From an uncultured Faecalibacterium sp. (GTDB taxonomy: Bacteria; Bacillota; Clostridia; Oscillospirales; Ruminococcaceae): DNA of 7,103 nt. The notes under the pieces are model-generated. The model did no database searches and was not told where the DNA came from. It worked only from the letters and a program-made list of their open reading frames with translations. Where the stretch lies: positions 1 to 7,103 of the forward strand of contig CALDLZ010000326.1 in NCBI GenBank assembly GCA_937915335.1. The letters are read 5' to 3'. The translations under genes and the position numbers were made by a program. Positions 1-5,792 of this stretch are shown here, one piece after another. Each line of letters begins with the position of its first letter. The first letter of the stretch is position 1.

Positions 1-167
1 CTGGCATGGCCCAAGTCACTGAGCATGGTCAGGAACTTGGCCGTCTTTTCCTCGGTCAGGCCATCCAGCAGGTCGGTGATGTGAGCATCGGAGTAGCAGA
101 GCTTCGCCGCAGCCGCCACTACCTTTTCCGGCTCCGGTGTATGTGCGATCAATCGAACAGTCATCAT
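1..167 (-). CDS. thyX: ThyX, flavin-dependent thymidylate synthase (N-terminal part, cut by window edge)
   Basis: The first 55 codons are visible and the gene continues past position 1. ThyX methylates dUMP to dTMP in the cytoplasm, using methylenetetrahydrofolate as carbon donor and FAD/NADPH as reductant. It is unrelated to ThyA. The translation begins MMTVRLIAHTPEPEKVVAAA and continues into AKLCYS, then ends near LSDLGHAS. This matches the ThyX N-terminal signature: the V-x-L-I-x-H-T-P start, the A-A-x-x-C-Y-S helix, and the LGH(E/A)S segment that precedes the substrate-binding region. The diagnostic RHR motif would lie downstream and cannot be checked. Two in-frame ATGs are adjacent (165-167 and 162-164). 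I took the first because it is closer to a GGAGG (180-184) lying inside the last pcrA codons. The gap to the pcrA stop is 7 bases with no promoter, so co-transcription and probable translational coupling with pcrA are inferred. The family call is confident; the exact start is less so. Confidence 0.88.
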   Translation of the reverse strand, partial: MMTVRLIAHTPEPEKVVAAAAKLCYSDAHITDLLDGLTEEKTAKFLTMLSDLGHA

Positions 168-174
168 AGTTTGC

Positions 175-2823
175 TCATTCCTCCGTAATTTTTGTCAGCG
201 GTGCAAAGTTTGCCATGGTTTTCTTCACACCGACCTTTTCAAAGTTGATCTCCACGATCTGGTCCCCGGCAGCGGCCTTGACGGCCAGCACCTTGCCCCG
301 GCCAAAGACCTTGTGCTCGACGATGTCGCCCACCTCGTAATGCTTGGGACCGGTGGAAGCCGGACGGGAAGCCGCCGGGGTCCCCGGGAAGCTCACAGGT
401 TTGGACGGCGCTTTCGGGGCGGCAGGACGGCCATAGCCTGCGCCAAAGCCGGACGAGCTGGTGCCGCGGGGGGCGCTGTACCCGCCGCCATAACCGGAAG
501 AGCTGCCGCCCCGGCCCGCATAGCTGGAACCGAAACCTCCCCGCTCCCCGGCGTTATATTCGCGGTTAAGGTAGCCGCCGCCCGTGCGGCCGCCAAAGCT
601 GCTGGTATTGCGGCCCCAGCCGGACGCGCCGGAATAGCCTGATGCCCCGCCGGGAACGGTATCACTGTAATTGGAGCCCCAGCCCATGGCGGAGCGGCGC
701 TCCAATGCCGGACTGCGGGTCTCCTCGATGTATTCCGGCTCGATCTCCCGCAGGAAGCGGCTGGGCTCGTTGCGCTGGGTGCGGCCATAGAGCATCCGGG
801 AGACACTGTTGGAGATGTACAGCTCCTTCTTGGCACGGGTGATTCCGACGTAGGCCAGCCGGCGCTCCTCTTCCAGGTCGGCCTCGGAATATTTGCTCAT
901 CTCGCTGGGGAACACGCCCTCTTCCATGCCGATGAGGAACACATAGGGGAACTCCAAACCCTTGGCTGAGTGAATTGTCATCAGCACCACCTGGTCGGCA
1001 CTCTCGTTGTAACTGTCGATGTCACTGATGAGGGCGATATCTTCCAGGTAACCCTCCAGAGAGGCTTCCTCGCCGTGCTGGTCGCAGTAGTTCTTGACGT
1101 TGTTGACCAGCTGACCCAGGTTCTGCAGGCGGTCAGCGGCATCCTCGTGGCCCTTGGCCGCGTCAGCTTCCAGCATGGCCTTGTAGCCGGTCACTTCAAT
1201 GACATCCTGGGCGAACTCGTCCAAGGATTTGGTTTCCAGCGATTCCTGCAGTTTTTCGTAGATCTGCCAGAATTTCAGCAGCGGCATCATGGCGCGGCTG
1301 AGCTTGGCATACTCGTCCGCATGGGAGATGATCTCCAACATGCTCACCCCCTGCTGGGCGGCAAGGTCGGCAATGACATCCACGGTCGTGTTGCCGATTT
1401 TGCGCGCAGGCTCGTTGATGATGCGGCGCAGGCGCACATCATCCCGGGCGTTCGCCACAATGGACATATAGGAGTGGATGTCCTTGACCTCTTTGCGGTC
1501 ATTAAAACGCTGGCCGCCCACGATTTTGTGGGGGATGCCCGCGCGGGTGAAGTAGCTTTCGATGGGGGCCGACTGGGCATTCATGCGGTAGAGCACAGCG
1601 TGGTCAGCCAGATGCCCGCCCTCTTTCAGGTGCTCACCGATGACATCCGCAATGTGCATGGCCTCATCCTGCTCATTCTCGGCGGTATAGACCTGCACCT
1701 TGTCGCCCTCGCTGTTTTTCGTCCACAGGGTCTTGCCTTTGCGCTCGGTGTTGTGCTGGATGACACAGTTTGCGGCATTCAGGATGTTGGAGGTGGAGCG
1801 GTAATTCTGTTCCAGCCGGATGGTCTTGGTGCCGGGGAAGATGCGCTCGAAATTCAGAATGTTCTCAATGGTAGCGCCCCGGAAGCGGTAGATGCTCTGG
1901 TCATCATCGCCGACGACGCAGATATTCTTCTCCGGGCCGGTGAGCAGGCTGACCAGCCGGAACTGGGCCACGCTGGTATCCTGATACTCGTCCACCAGCA
2001 GATACCGGTACTTGTTCTGGTAGAATTCCCGTACATCCTCATGCTCGGCCAGCAGCTGAACGGTATGATAGATCAGGTCATCGAAGTCAAAGGCCCCGGC
2101 TTCCTTGAGTTTTTTCTCGTAGGCAGCATACACCTTGGCGGCAATGGCCCCCTTGGTATCCCGGGCGGGGGTGCGCAGAGCTTCTTCAGGGCTGACCAGC
2201 TGATCCTTCCAGCGGCTCATCTGGTTGATCGCACTCTTTACCGGGAAGAACTTATCGTCGATGCTCAGTTCCTTATAAACCGCCTTCATCACCCGCTGGG
2301 AATCATCGGTATCGTAGATGGTAAAGCTTTTGGGGTAGCCGATCTCCTCGGCCCACCGGCGCAGGATGCGCACACAGGCCGAGTGGAAGGTGGAGGCAAA
2401 CACCTCGTCTCCCTCTTCCCCGCCCAGCATGTTACGCAGGCGCTCTTTCAGCTCTCCCGCCGCCTTGTTGGTAAAGGTGATTGCCATCACGTTCCAGCTG
2501 CGCACAGCATTCTGCCGCATCATGCCATCCAGCCAGCTCGGAGTATCGGTGCCGGTCATAATGGCCATGCGCAAGGCCTTCACGTCATCCTCGGTCACTT
2601 CCCGGGGGGTCCAGCTGGAACCGTGGGCCGAGCCAAACCGGATGAGATTGGCAATGCGGTTCACCAGCACGGTGGTCTTGCCGCTGCCAGCGCCTGCCAG
2701 GATGAGCAAAGGGCCATCGGTAGTAAACACGGCCTGCCGCTGCATATCGTTCAGGCGGCCAAACTGTTTTTCAATATAGGTATCGCGCAGTGCGCAGAAT
2801 TCCTGTTGGAGACTTGCTGCCAT
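175..2823 (-). CDS. pcrA: PcrA/UvrD-type superfamily 1A 3'-5' DNA helicase
   Basis: This 882-residue ATP-dependent 3'-5' helicase is involved in repair, replication-fork clearance and, in Firmicutes, RNA polymerase-linked conflict resolution. Motifs in order (approximate residues): Q-motif Gln28; Walker A AGAGSGKTT 43-51; Ia ITFTNKAA 116-123; Ib STFHSACVRIL 145-155; II LLVDEYQDTS 276-285; III VVGDDDQSIYRFRGA 304-318; IV LEQNYRS 338-344; V around MTIHSAKGLEF 616-626; VI EERRLAYVGITRA 653-665. All catalytic residues are present, so it should be active. About 40 residues more than in classical PcrA separate motifs I and Ia. After residue ~696 comes a Gly/Ser/Tyr/Arg-rich linker, then a C-terminal Tudor-like domain (about 829-880, starting YEVGDIVEHKVFGRGKV), the region that contacts RNA polymerase in Bacillus PcrA. 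I chose ATG 2821-2823 because AGGTGA (2828-2833) precedes it. An in-frame ATG at 2874 lies upstream of the promoter -10 and would add a non-conserved leader. It has its own promoter and thyX follows. Confidence 0.96.
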   Translation of the reverse strand: MAASLQQEFCALRDTYIEKQFGRLNDMQRQAVFTTDGPLLILAGAGSGKTTVLVNRIANLIRFGSAHGSSWTPREVTEDDVKALRMAIMTGTDTPSWLDGMMRQNAVRSWNVMAITFTNKAAGELKERLRNMLGGEEGDEVFASTFHSACVRILRRWAEEIGYPKSFTIYDTDDSQRVMKAVYKELSIDDKFFPVKSAINQMSRWKDQLVSPEEALRTPARDTKGAIAAKVYAAYEKKLKEAGAFDFDDLIYHTVQLLAEHEDVREFYQNKYRYLLVDEYQDTSVAQFRLVSLLTGPEKNICVVGDDDQSIYRFRGATIENILNFERIFPGTKTIRLEQNYRSTSNILNAANCVIQHNTERKGKTLWTKNSEGDKVQVYTAENEQDEAMHIADVIGEHLKEGGHLADHAVLYRMNAQSAPIESYFTRAGIPHKIVGGQRFNDRKEVKDIHSYMSIVANARDDVRLRRIINEPARKIGNTTVDVIADLAAQQGVSMLEIISHADEYAKLSRAMMPLLKFWQIYEKLQESLETKSLDEFAQDVIEVTGYKAMLEADAAKGHEDAADRLQNLGQLVNNVKNYCDQHGEEASLEGYLEDIALISDIDSYNESADQVVLMTIHSAKGLEFPYVFLIGMEEGVFPSEMSKYSEADLEEERRLAYVGITRAKKELYISNSVSRMLYGRTQRNEPSRFLREIEPEYIEETRSPALERRSAMGWGSNYSDTVPGGASGYSGASGWGRNTSSFGGRTGGGYLNREYNAGERGGFGSSYAGRGGSSSGYGGGYSAPRGTSSSGFGAGYGRPAAPKAPSKPVSFPGTPAASRPASTGPKHYEVGDIVEHKVFGRGKVLAVKAAAGDQIVEINFEKVGVKKTMANFAPLTKITEE

Positions 2824-2827
2824 TGTT

Positions 2828-2833
2828 TCACCT
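2828..2833 (-). promoter_or_regulatory. pcrA ribosome binding site that fixes the start
   Basis: On the minus strand AGGTGA lies 4 bases before the ATG at 2823. The alternative in-frame ATG at 2874 has no Shine-Dalgarno sequence; the bases in front of it are the promoter spacer. This supports the shorter protein beginning MAASLQQEF. Confidence 0.7.
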
Positions 2834-2864
2834 GTTCTTCTTTTTATAAAATCACTTAATAGAT

Positions 2865-2893
2865 AGTATATCACATTTCAAAAAGGTTGTACA
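2865..2893 (-). promoter_or_regulatory. Predicted extended -10 promoter of pcrA-thyX
   Basis: On the minus strand, -35 TGTACA (2888-2893; 4 of 6 to consensus) is followed after 17 bases by -10 TATACT (2865-2870; 5 of 6), preceded by TGA, which makes an extended TGnTATACT element. The start of transcription would be near 2858, giving a leader of roughly 35 bases before the pcrA ATG. The -35 lies just behind the U-tract of the preceding terminator, so pcrA-thyX looks like an independent transcription unit. Seen by eye only; no experimental support. Confidence 0.6.
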
Positions 2894-2894
2894 T

Positions 2895-2928
2895 AAAAAC
2901 CGCCCGCCCTGCAAGCAGGACGAGCGGT
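2895..2928 (-). terminator. Intrinsic terminator of the decarboxylase gamma-beta operon
   Basis: In the minus-strand RNA, 2900-2927 forms a 12-bp stem (CCGCTCGTCCTG pairing with CAGGGCGGGCGG, including two G-U pairs) with a CTTG loop, plus one further A-U pair at 2899/2928. Five U residues (2895-2899) follow at once. It starts about 17 bases after the beta-subunit stop codon. On the plus strand the two wobble pairs become A-C mismatches and no T-tract follows, so it should act on minus-strand transcripts only. Confidence 0.9.
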
Positions 2929-2944
2929 AAAATTCAGGAATTGC

Positions 2945-4153
2945 TTAGCCGAAGATGTTGATCAGAATACCAGCAGCAACGGCGGAACCGATAACGCCAG
3001 CGACGTTGGGGCCCATAGCGTGCATCAGCAGGAAGTTGGAGGGGTTCTCGCTCTGGCCGACCTTCTGAGAAACACGGGCAGCCATAGGAACAGCGGAAAC
3101 GCCTGCGGAACCGATCAGGGGGTTGACCTGGCCGCCGGTCAGTGCGTACATCACCTTGCCGCACAGAACGCCCGCGGCAGTACCGAAGGAGAAGGCGATC
3201 AGACCCAGCACGATGATGAACAGGGTGCGGCTGTTCAGGAAGGTGTTTGCAGAAGTGGTGCAGCCAACGGACAGAGCCAGGAAGATGGTGATGATGTTCA
3301 TCAGCTCATTGCCGGCGGTCTTCTGGATACGATCCACAACACCGGATTCCTTCATCAGGTTGCCCAGCATCAGCATACCGACCAGAACGGCGGCATCAGG
3401 AACGATCAGGGAAACAATGATGGTGACCATGATGGGGAAGATGATCTTCTCGGTCTTGGACACAGTGCGCAGCTGCTTCATCACAACGGTACGCTCTTTC
3501 TTCGTGGTGAGCGCTTTCATAATGGGCGGCTGGATGACGGGCACCAGCGCCATGTAGCTATACGCCGCGACGGCAATACTGCCCAGCAGCTCAGGTGCCA
3601 GACGGGAAGTGACAAAGATCGCGGTAGGACCGTCCGCACCGCCGATGATAGCGATGGCAGCGGACTGCTTCTGGGTGAAGTCCACAATGCCGGTAGCGGC
3701 CAGCAGACGAGCGCCCATGTAAGTACCGAAGATACCGAACTGAGCGGCAGCGCCCAGCAGCAGGCTCTTGGGGTTAGAGATCAAAGGTGCAAAGTCGGTC
3801 ATGGTGCCGATGCCCAGGAAGATCAGCGGGGGGTAAATACCCAGCTTAACGCCCATGTAAAGCATATCGGCCAGACCGCCGTTGTTCAAAATCTCGATCC
3901 ACATCGGATGCTCCAGGCCGTCACCGACGAAGTACTGCATGTGGATGATGCCGCTGCCGGGCAAGTTGGCAAGGATCATGCCAAATGCCATGGGCAGCAG
4001 GATCAGGGGCTCAAATTCCTTTACGATAGCCAGGTACAGCAGGAAGCAGCCCACGCAGATCATAATCGCGTACAGGTAGCCGCCCGGCTCACCGAACCGT
4101 GCAAAGCCGGAACTCTGGAAAATACCGACCAGAGTACTGATAAACTGTGTCAT
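2945..4153 (-). CDS. oadB: Na+-translocating biotin-dependent decarboxylase, beta (membrane pump) subunit
   Basis: This 402-residue integral membrane protein belongs to the OadB/GcdB/MmdB family. It decarboxylates carboxybiotin and couples this to Na+ export. The sequence is strongly hydrophobic with many membrane spans. It carries the conserved GGADGPTAIF segment at 171-180 and the C-terminal block from VNPLIGSAGVSAVPMAAR (343-360) to MHAMGPNVAGVIGSA (377-391). With a constant offset of 29 residues, Asp174, Tyr200, Asn344, Gly348, Ser353 and Arg360 line up with Asp203, Tyr229, Asn373, Gly377, Ser382 and Arg389, described as functional in Klebsiella OadB, so the pump looks intact. An AGGAGG sits 6 bases before the ATG. 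It starts 15 bases after the gamma-subunit stop, so the two are co-transcribed. The true substrate (oxaloacetate, glutaconyl-CoA, methylmalonyl-CoA or malonate) cannot be told from this subunit; the symbol names the family only. Confidence 0.95.
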   Translation of the reverse strand: MTQFISTLVGIFQSSGFARFGEPGGYLYAIMICVGCFLLYLAIVKEFEPLILLPMAFGMILANLPGSGIIHMQYFVGDGLEHPMWIEILNNGGLADMLYMGVKLGIYPPLIFLGIGTMTDFAPLISNPKSLLLGAAAQFGIFGTYMGARLLAATGIVDFTQKQSAAIAIIGGADGPTAIFVTSRLAPELLGSIAVAAYSYMALVPVIQPPIMKALTTKKERTVVMKQLRTVSKTEKIIFPIMVTIIVSLIVPDAAVLVGMLMLGNLMKESGVVDRIQKTAGNELMNIITIFLALSVGCTTSANTFLNSRTLFIIVLGLIAFSFGTAAGVLCGKVMYALTGGQVNPLIGSAGVSAVPMAARVSQKVGQSENPSNFLLMHAMGPNVAGVIGSAVAAGILINIFG

Positions 4154-4168
4154 GTTTTTCCTCCTGTG

Positions 4169-4525
4169 TTAAAAAGGTGCGGTGGTGTCGTTGACACCAG
4201 CCTTGCTCCAGCCATTGGCGGCACGGCGCACGGCCTTGAGGGTATACTTGCCATTGCCCATCGCGTGGATGGCAGCCATAATGGCGGCAACCACATCACC
4301 GGGAATGCCCTCCTCCACCACAGGGGCAGGAGCGGCCTGCTGCACGGGAGCAGCGGGCTTTGCGTCAGCCTTAGGGGCGGCAGCTTCCTTGGCTGCTTTC
4401 TTCTTGGCGGCCATACCGTCGAAGATCTTGCCTTCCAGCGTGATGATCGCCATCAGCAGGACGAGGATGGCAAACACCAGCACGATACCGGTAATGGTGA
4501 TAACCACATCAGAACCCAAATTCAT
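4169..4525 (-). CDS. oadG: Na+-pump decarboxylase gamma subunit (OadG family)
   Basis: This 118-residue small membrane anchor helps assemble biotin-dependent Na+ pump decarboxylases by linking the carboxyltransferase to the beta subunit. Residues ~7-30 form one hydrophobic span. A Lys/Ala then Ala/Pro-rich flexible stretch (about 39-69) follows, and then a short C-terminal domain (about 72-118) with an amphipathic helix (VVAAIMAAIHAM), a basic LKAVRR segment, Trp106 and a terminal PF. This layout (one span, Ala/Pro linker, small basic tail) is typical of OadG/MmdD-like proteins. The Ala/Pro linker resembles biotin-carrier hinges, but no biotinylation motif (MKM) is present, so it is not the carrier. 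AGGAGG lies 6 bases before the ATG. It is the first gene of a two-gene operon with beta, whose ribosome binding site begins just after this stop. Gamma subunits diverge quickly, so the call leans partly on the neighbouring beta gene. Confidence 0.88.
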   Translation of the reverse strand: MNLGSDVVITITGIVLVFAILVLLMAIITLEGKIFDGMAAKKKAAKEAAAPKADAKPAAPVQQAAPAPVVEEGIPGDVVAAIMAAIHAMGNGKYTLKAVRRAANGWSKAGVNDTTAPF

Positions 4526-4558
4526 GGTCTTCCTCCTAATTATAATTTACTCCGCACC

Positions 4559-4574
4559 CCAGGGCAGACCCCGG
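4559..4574 (-). other. Small GC-rich hairpin in the gamma-beta leader
   Basis: In the minus-strand RNA CCGGGG-TCTG-CCCTGG can form a 6-bp stem (one G-U pair) with a 4-base loop, between the predicted transcription start (~4591) and the gamma-subunit ribosome binding site. No U-tract follows, so it is not a terminator. It might influence RNA stability or may be chance; I have no evidence of function. Confidence 0.25.
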
Positions 4575-4597
4575 CGCGCAAAAAGCGATTTGAAAAT

Positions 4598-4626
4598 ATT
4601 ATACAATATTTTCCGGCCCGATTCAA
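4598..4626 (-). promoter_or_regulatory. Predicted promoter of the decarboxylase gamma-beta operon
   Basis: On the minus strand, -35 TTGAAT (4621-4626; 4 of 6) is followed after exactly 17 bases by a perfect -10 TATAAT (4598-4603). Initiation would fall near 4591, leaving a leader of about 65 bases before the gamma ATG. It lies in the only AT-rich block of this 166-bp intergenic region. It is the best-looking promoter in the window. Confidence 0.75.
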
Positions 4627-4634
4627 CAAGTATG

Positions 4635-4648
4635 AACAAAATTTTGTT
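4635..4648. promoter_or_regulatory. Perfect 14-bp palindrome, candidate operator upstream of the gamma-beta promoter
   Basis: AACAAAATTTTGTT is fully self-complementary and ends 8 bases upstream of the -35 box. An overlapping 8-bp palindrome GTTGCAAC (4646-4653) follows on the plus strand. The position suits an activator or repressor site. The central AAAATTTT could alternatively be an intrinsically bent AT tract acting as an UP-like element. No regulator is identified. Confidence 0.4.
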
Positions 4649-4691
4649 GCAACTTTTCCAAATTCTTAACGAACCGGGTCAAAAACCTTGT

Positions 4692-5717
4692 TTAACGGCG
4701 GCCCATACGGGGGGTCGCGTCCAGGAAACCGGTCTCCAGCTTGTCATTCAGGCCCAGGCTCATGGCAGTGCCCAGCGCCACACAGTTCACGGGATCGGGC
4801 GAGACCGTCACCTCGACCTTGAGCTCCTGGCTCAGATATTCGGGCAGGCCGTGCAGCTGCGCGCCGCCGCCAGTCAGCACCACACCGTTGCGGAAGATAT
4901 CGCCTGCCAGCTCGGGCGGTGTCTTTTCCAGCACCTGATGGGCAGCGGTGCCGATCTGCTCGCTCAGCATCATCACGGGCTCGTACAGATCACTGGTGGA
5001 AACATTCACCTTGATGGGCAGGCCGGTCAGCAGGCTGCGGCCCTTGACTTCCATGGTCTCGTTGAAATCCGCCTTCTGGGGGCAGCAGGCAACATTCTTC
5101 TTCAACTGCTCTGCGGTGCGCTGGCCGATGGCAATGCTGAACTTGTTGCGGACATGCTTCAGGATCTCGTCATCGTAGTGGTTGCCCGCCACGCGGACGC
5201 TGGTCGCCTTGACTTTGCCGCCCAGAGACAGGACAGCGATATCGGTGGTGCCGCCGCCGATATCAATGATCATCCGGCCGTCGGGCTTGGTAATGTCAAT
5301 ACCGGAACCCAGCGCGGCGGCAATGGGCTCGTCGATCAGGTAGACCTGGCGGGCACCGGCGGCCACAACAGCCTCCACCACGGCGTCGCTCTCAATGCCG
5401 GTGATGGCGGCAGGCACGCAGACAGCCACCCGGGGCTTGACCATGTGGGAACTGTACACCTGATTCACGAACCGGCAGATCAGCTCCCGGGTCATGGTGT
5501 GGTCGCTGATGACACCGTCCTTCAGCGGGAAAATAGCGGAAATATAGTTAGGGGTGCGGCCCACCATGGCGAGAGCCTTGTCGCCCACCTCCAGCACGGA
5601 GTTCTTGCGGGTGTCCATTGCCACCACGCTGGGCTGGTTGAGCACCACGCCCTGTCCTGCCTGTGCAATAATGATCGTCGTCGTGCCCAGATCAATGCCG
5701 ATATCGTTCTGTGCCAT
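4692..5717 (-). CDS. mreB: MreB-family actin-like cell-shape protein
   Basis: This 341-residue actin-fold ATPase forms membrane-associated filaments that guide the peptidoglycan elongation machinery. The length is normal for MreB/Mbl. The nucleotide-binding signatures are in order: phosphate-1 IGIDLGTTT 6-14; the typical PLKDGVISD at 64-72; the KPRVAVCVPAAIT block 94-106; connect-1 with LIDEPIAAALG 127-137; phosphate-2 DIGGGTTDIAV 152-162; adenosine motif GVVLTGGGAQLHGL 278-291; connect-2 near VALGTAM 313-319. Canonical MreB has DLGTAN and LIEEP, so DLGTTT and LIDEP mark this copy as somewhat divergent, but Glu130 and the glycine-rich loops remain. The start has AAAGGA 9 bases upstream. mreC, mreD and rodA are not adjacent; recD2 is upstream and the Na+ pump operon downstream. 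A separate promoter is predicted. No clear terminator follows the stop. Confidence 0.93.
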   Translation of the reverse strand: MAQNDIGIDLGTTTIIIAQAGQGVVLNQPSVVAMDTRKNSVLEVGDKALAMVGRTPNYISAIFPLKDGVISDHTMTRELICRFVNQVYSSHMVKPRVAVCVPAAITGIESDAVVEAVVAAGARQVYLIDEPIAAALGSGIDITKPDGRMIIDIGGGTTDIAVLSLGGKVKATSVRVAGNHYDDEILKHVRNKFSIAIGQRTAEQLKKNVACCPQKADFNETMEVKGRSLLTGLPIKVNVSTSDLYEPVMMLSEQIGTAAHQVLEKTPPELAGDIFRNGVVLTGGGAQLHGLPEYLSQELKVEVTVSPDPVNCVALGTAMSLGLNDKLETGFLDATPRMGRR

Positions 5718-5777
5718 AATAAAAATTCCTTTCTCTGCTCCCCTGTTTTCTATCCTAAAGGCCCATGCGGGCGGGAA

Positions 5778-5792
5778 ATCAAATCATTTGAT
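5778..5792. promoter_or_regulatory. Perfect 7-1-7 dyad at the predicted mreB transcription start
   Basis: ATCAAAT and ATTTGAT are exact inverted repeats separated by one base. They abut the -10 box (5793-5798) and cover the expected +1 (~5786). That is a classic repressor position. It could instead be a weak 5'-end RNA stem or chance in AT-rich DNA; no regulator is known. Confidence 0.4.

Noticed and set aside
393..836. A 147-codon minus-strand frame overlapping the pcrA linker in another frame
   Set aside because: It overlaps the same strand as pcrA in a shifted frame. The Ala/Pro/Arg translation is what shifted Gly/Ser-rich codons give. The linker and Tudor domain remain in frame with the helicase, so there is no frameshift.
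970..2859. A long plus-strand open frame (629 codons) opposite pcrA
   Set aside because: It lies entirely antisense to a helicase with all motifs intact, has no recognisable domain, and reflects avoidance of codons whose complement is a stop in GC-rich DNA.
2824..2874. Upstream start for pcrA at 2874
   Set aside because: The leader MIYYLLSDFIKRRTGET would need translation from a start upstream of the promoter -10, lacks a ribosome binding site and is not part of the family; ATG at 2823 has AGGTGA.
4169..4525. The gamma gene as a biotin carboxyl carrier protein
   Set aside because: It has an Ala/Pro hinge like a carrier but starts with a membrane span and has no MKM biotinylation motif or lipoyl-like domain.
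4635..4648. The 14-bp palindrome as an mreB terminator
   Set aside because: It is AT-only in its core, leaves no room for a loop without losing most of its pairs, and has no following U-tract; a regulatory or bent-DNA role fits better.
3020..4669. A 549-codon plus-strand open frame across the decarboxylase genes and their promoter region
   Set aside because: It is antisense to two well-supported genes. Its translation is His/Gln/Asp-rich, as expected of the complement of membrane-protein codons, and resembles no family.
5759..5770. GCCC-GCAT-GGGC hairpin as a recD2 terminator
   Set aside because: The stem is only 4 bp and the following CTTTAGG is too short a U-run; it also lies downstream of the predicted mreB start.
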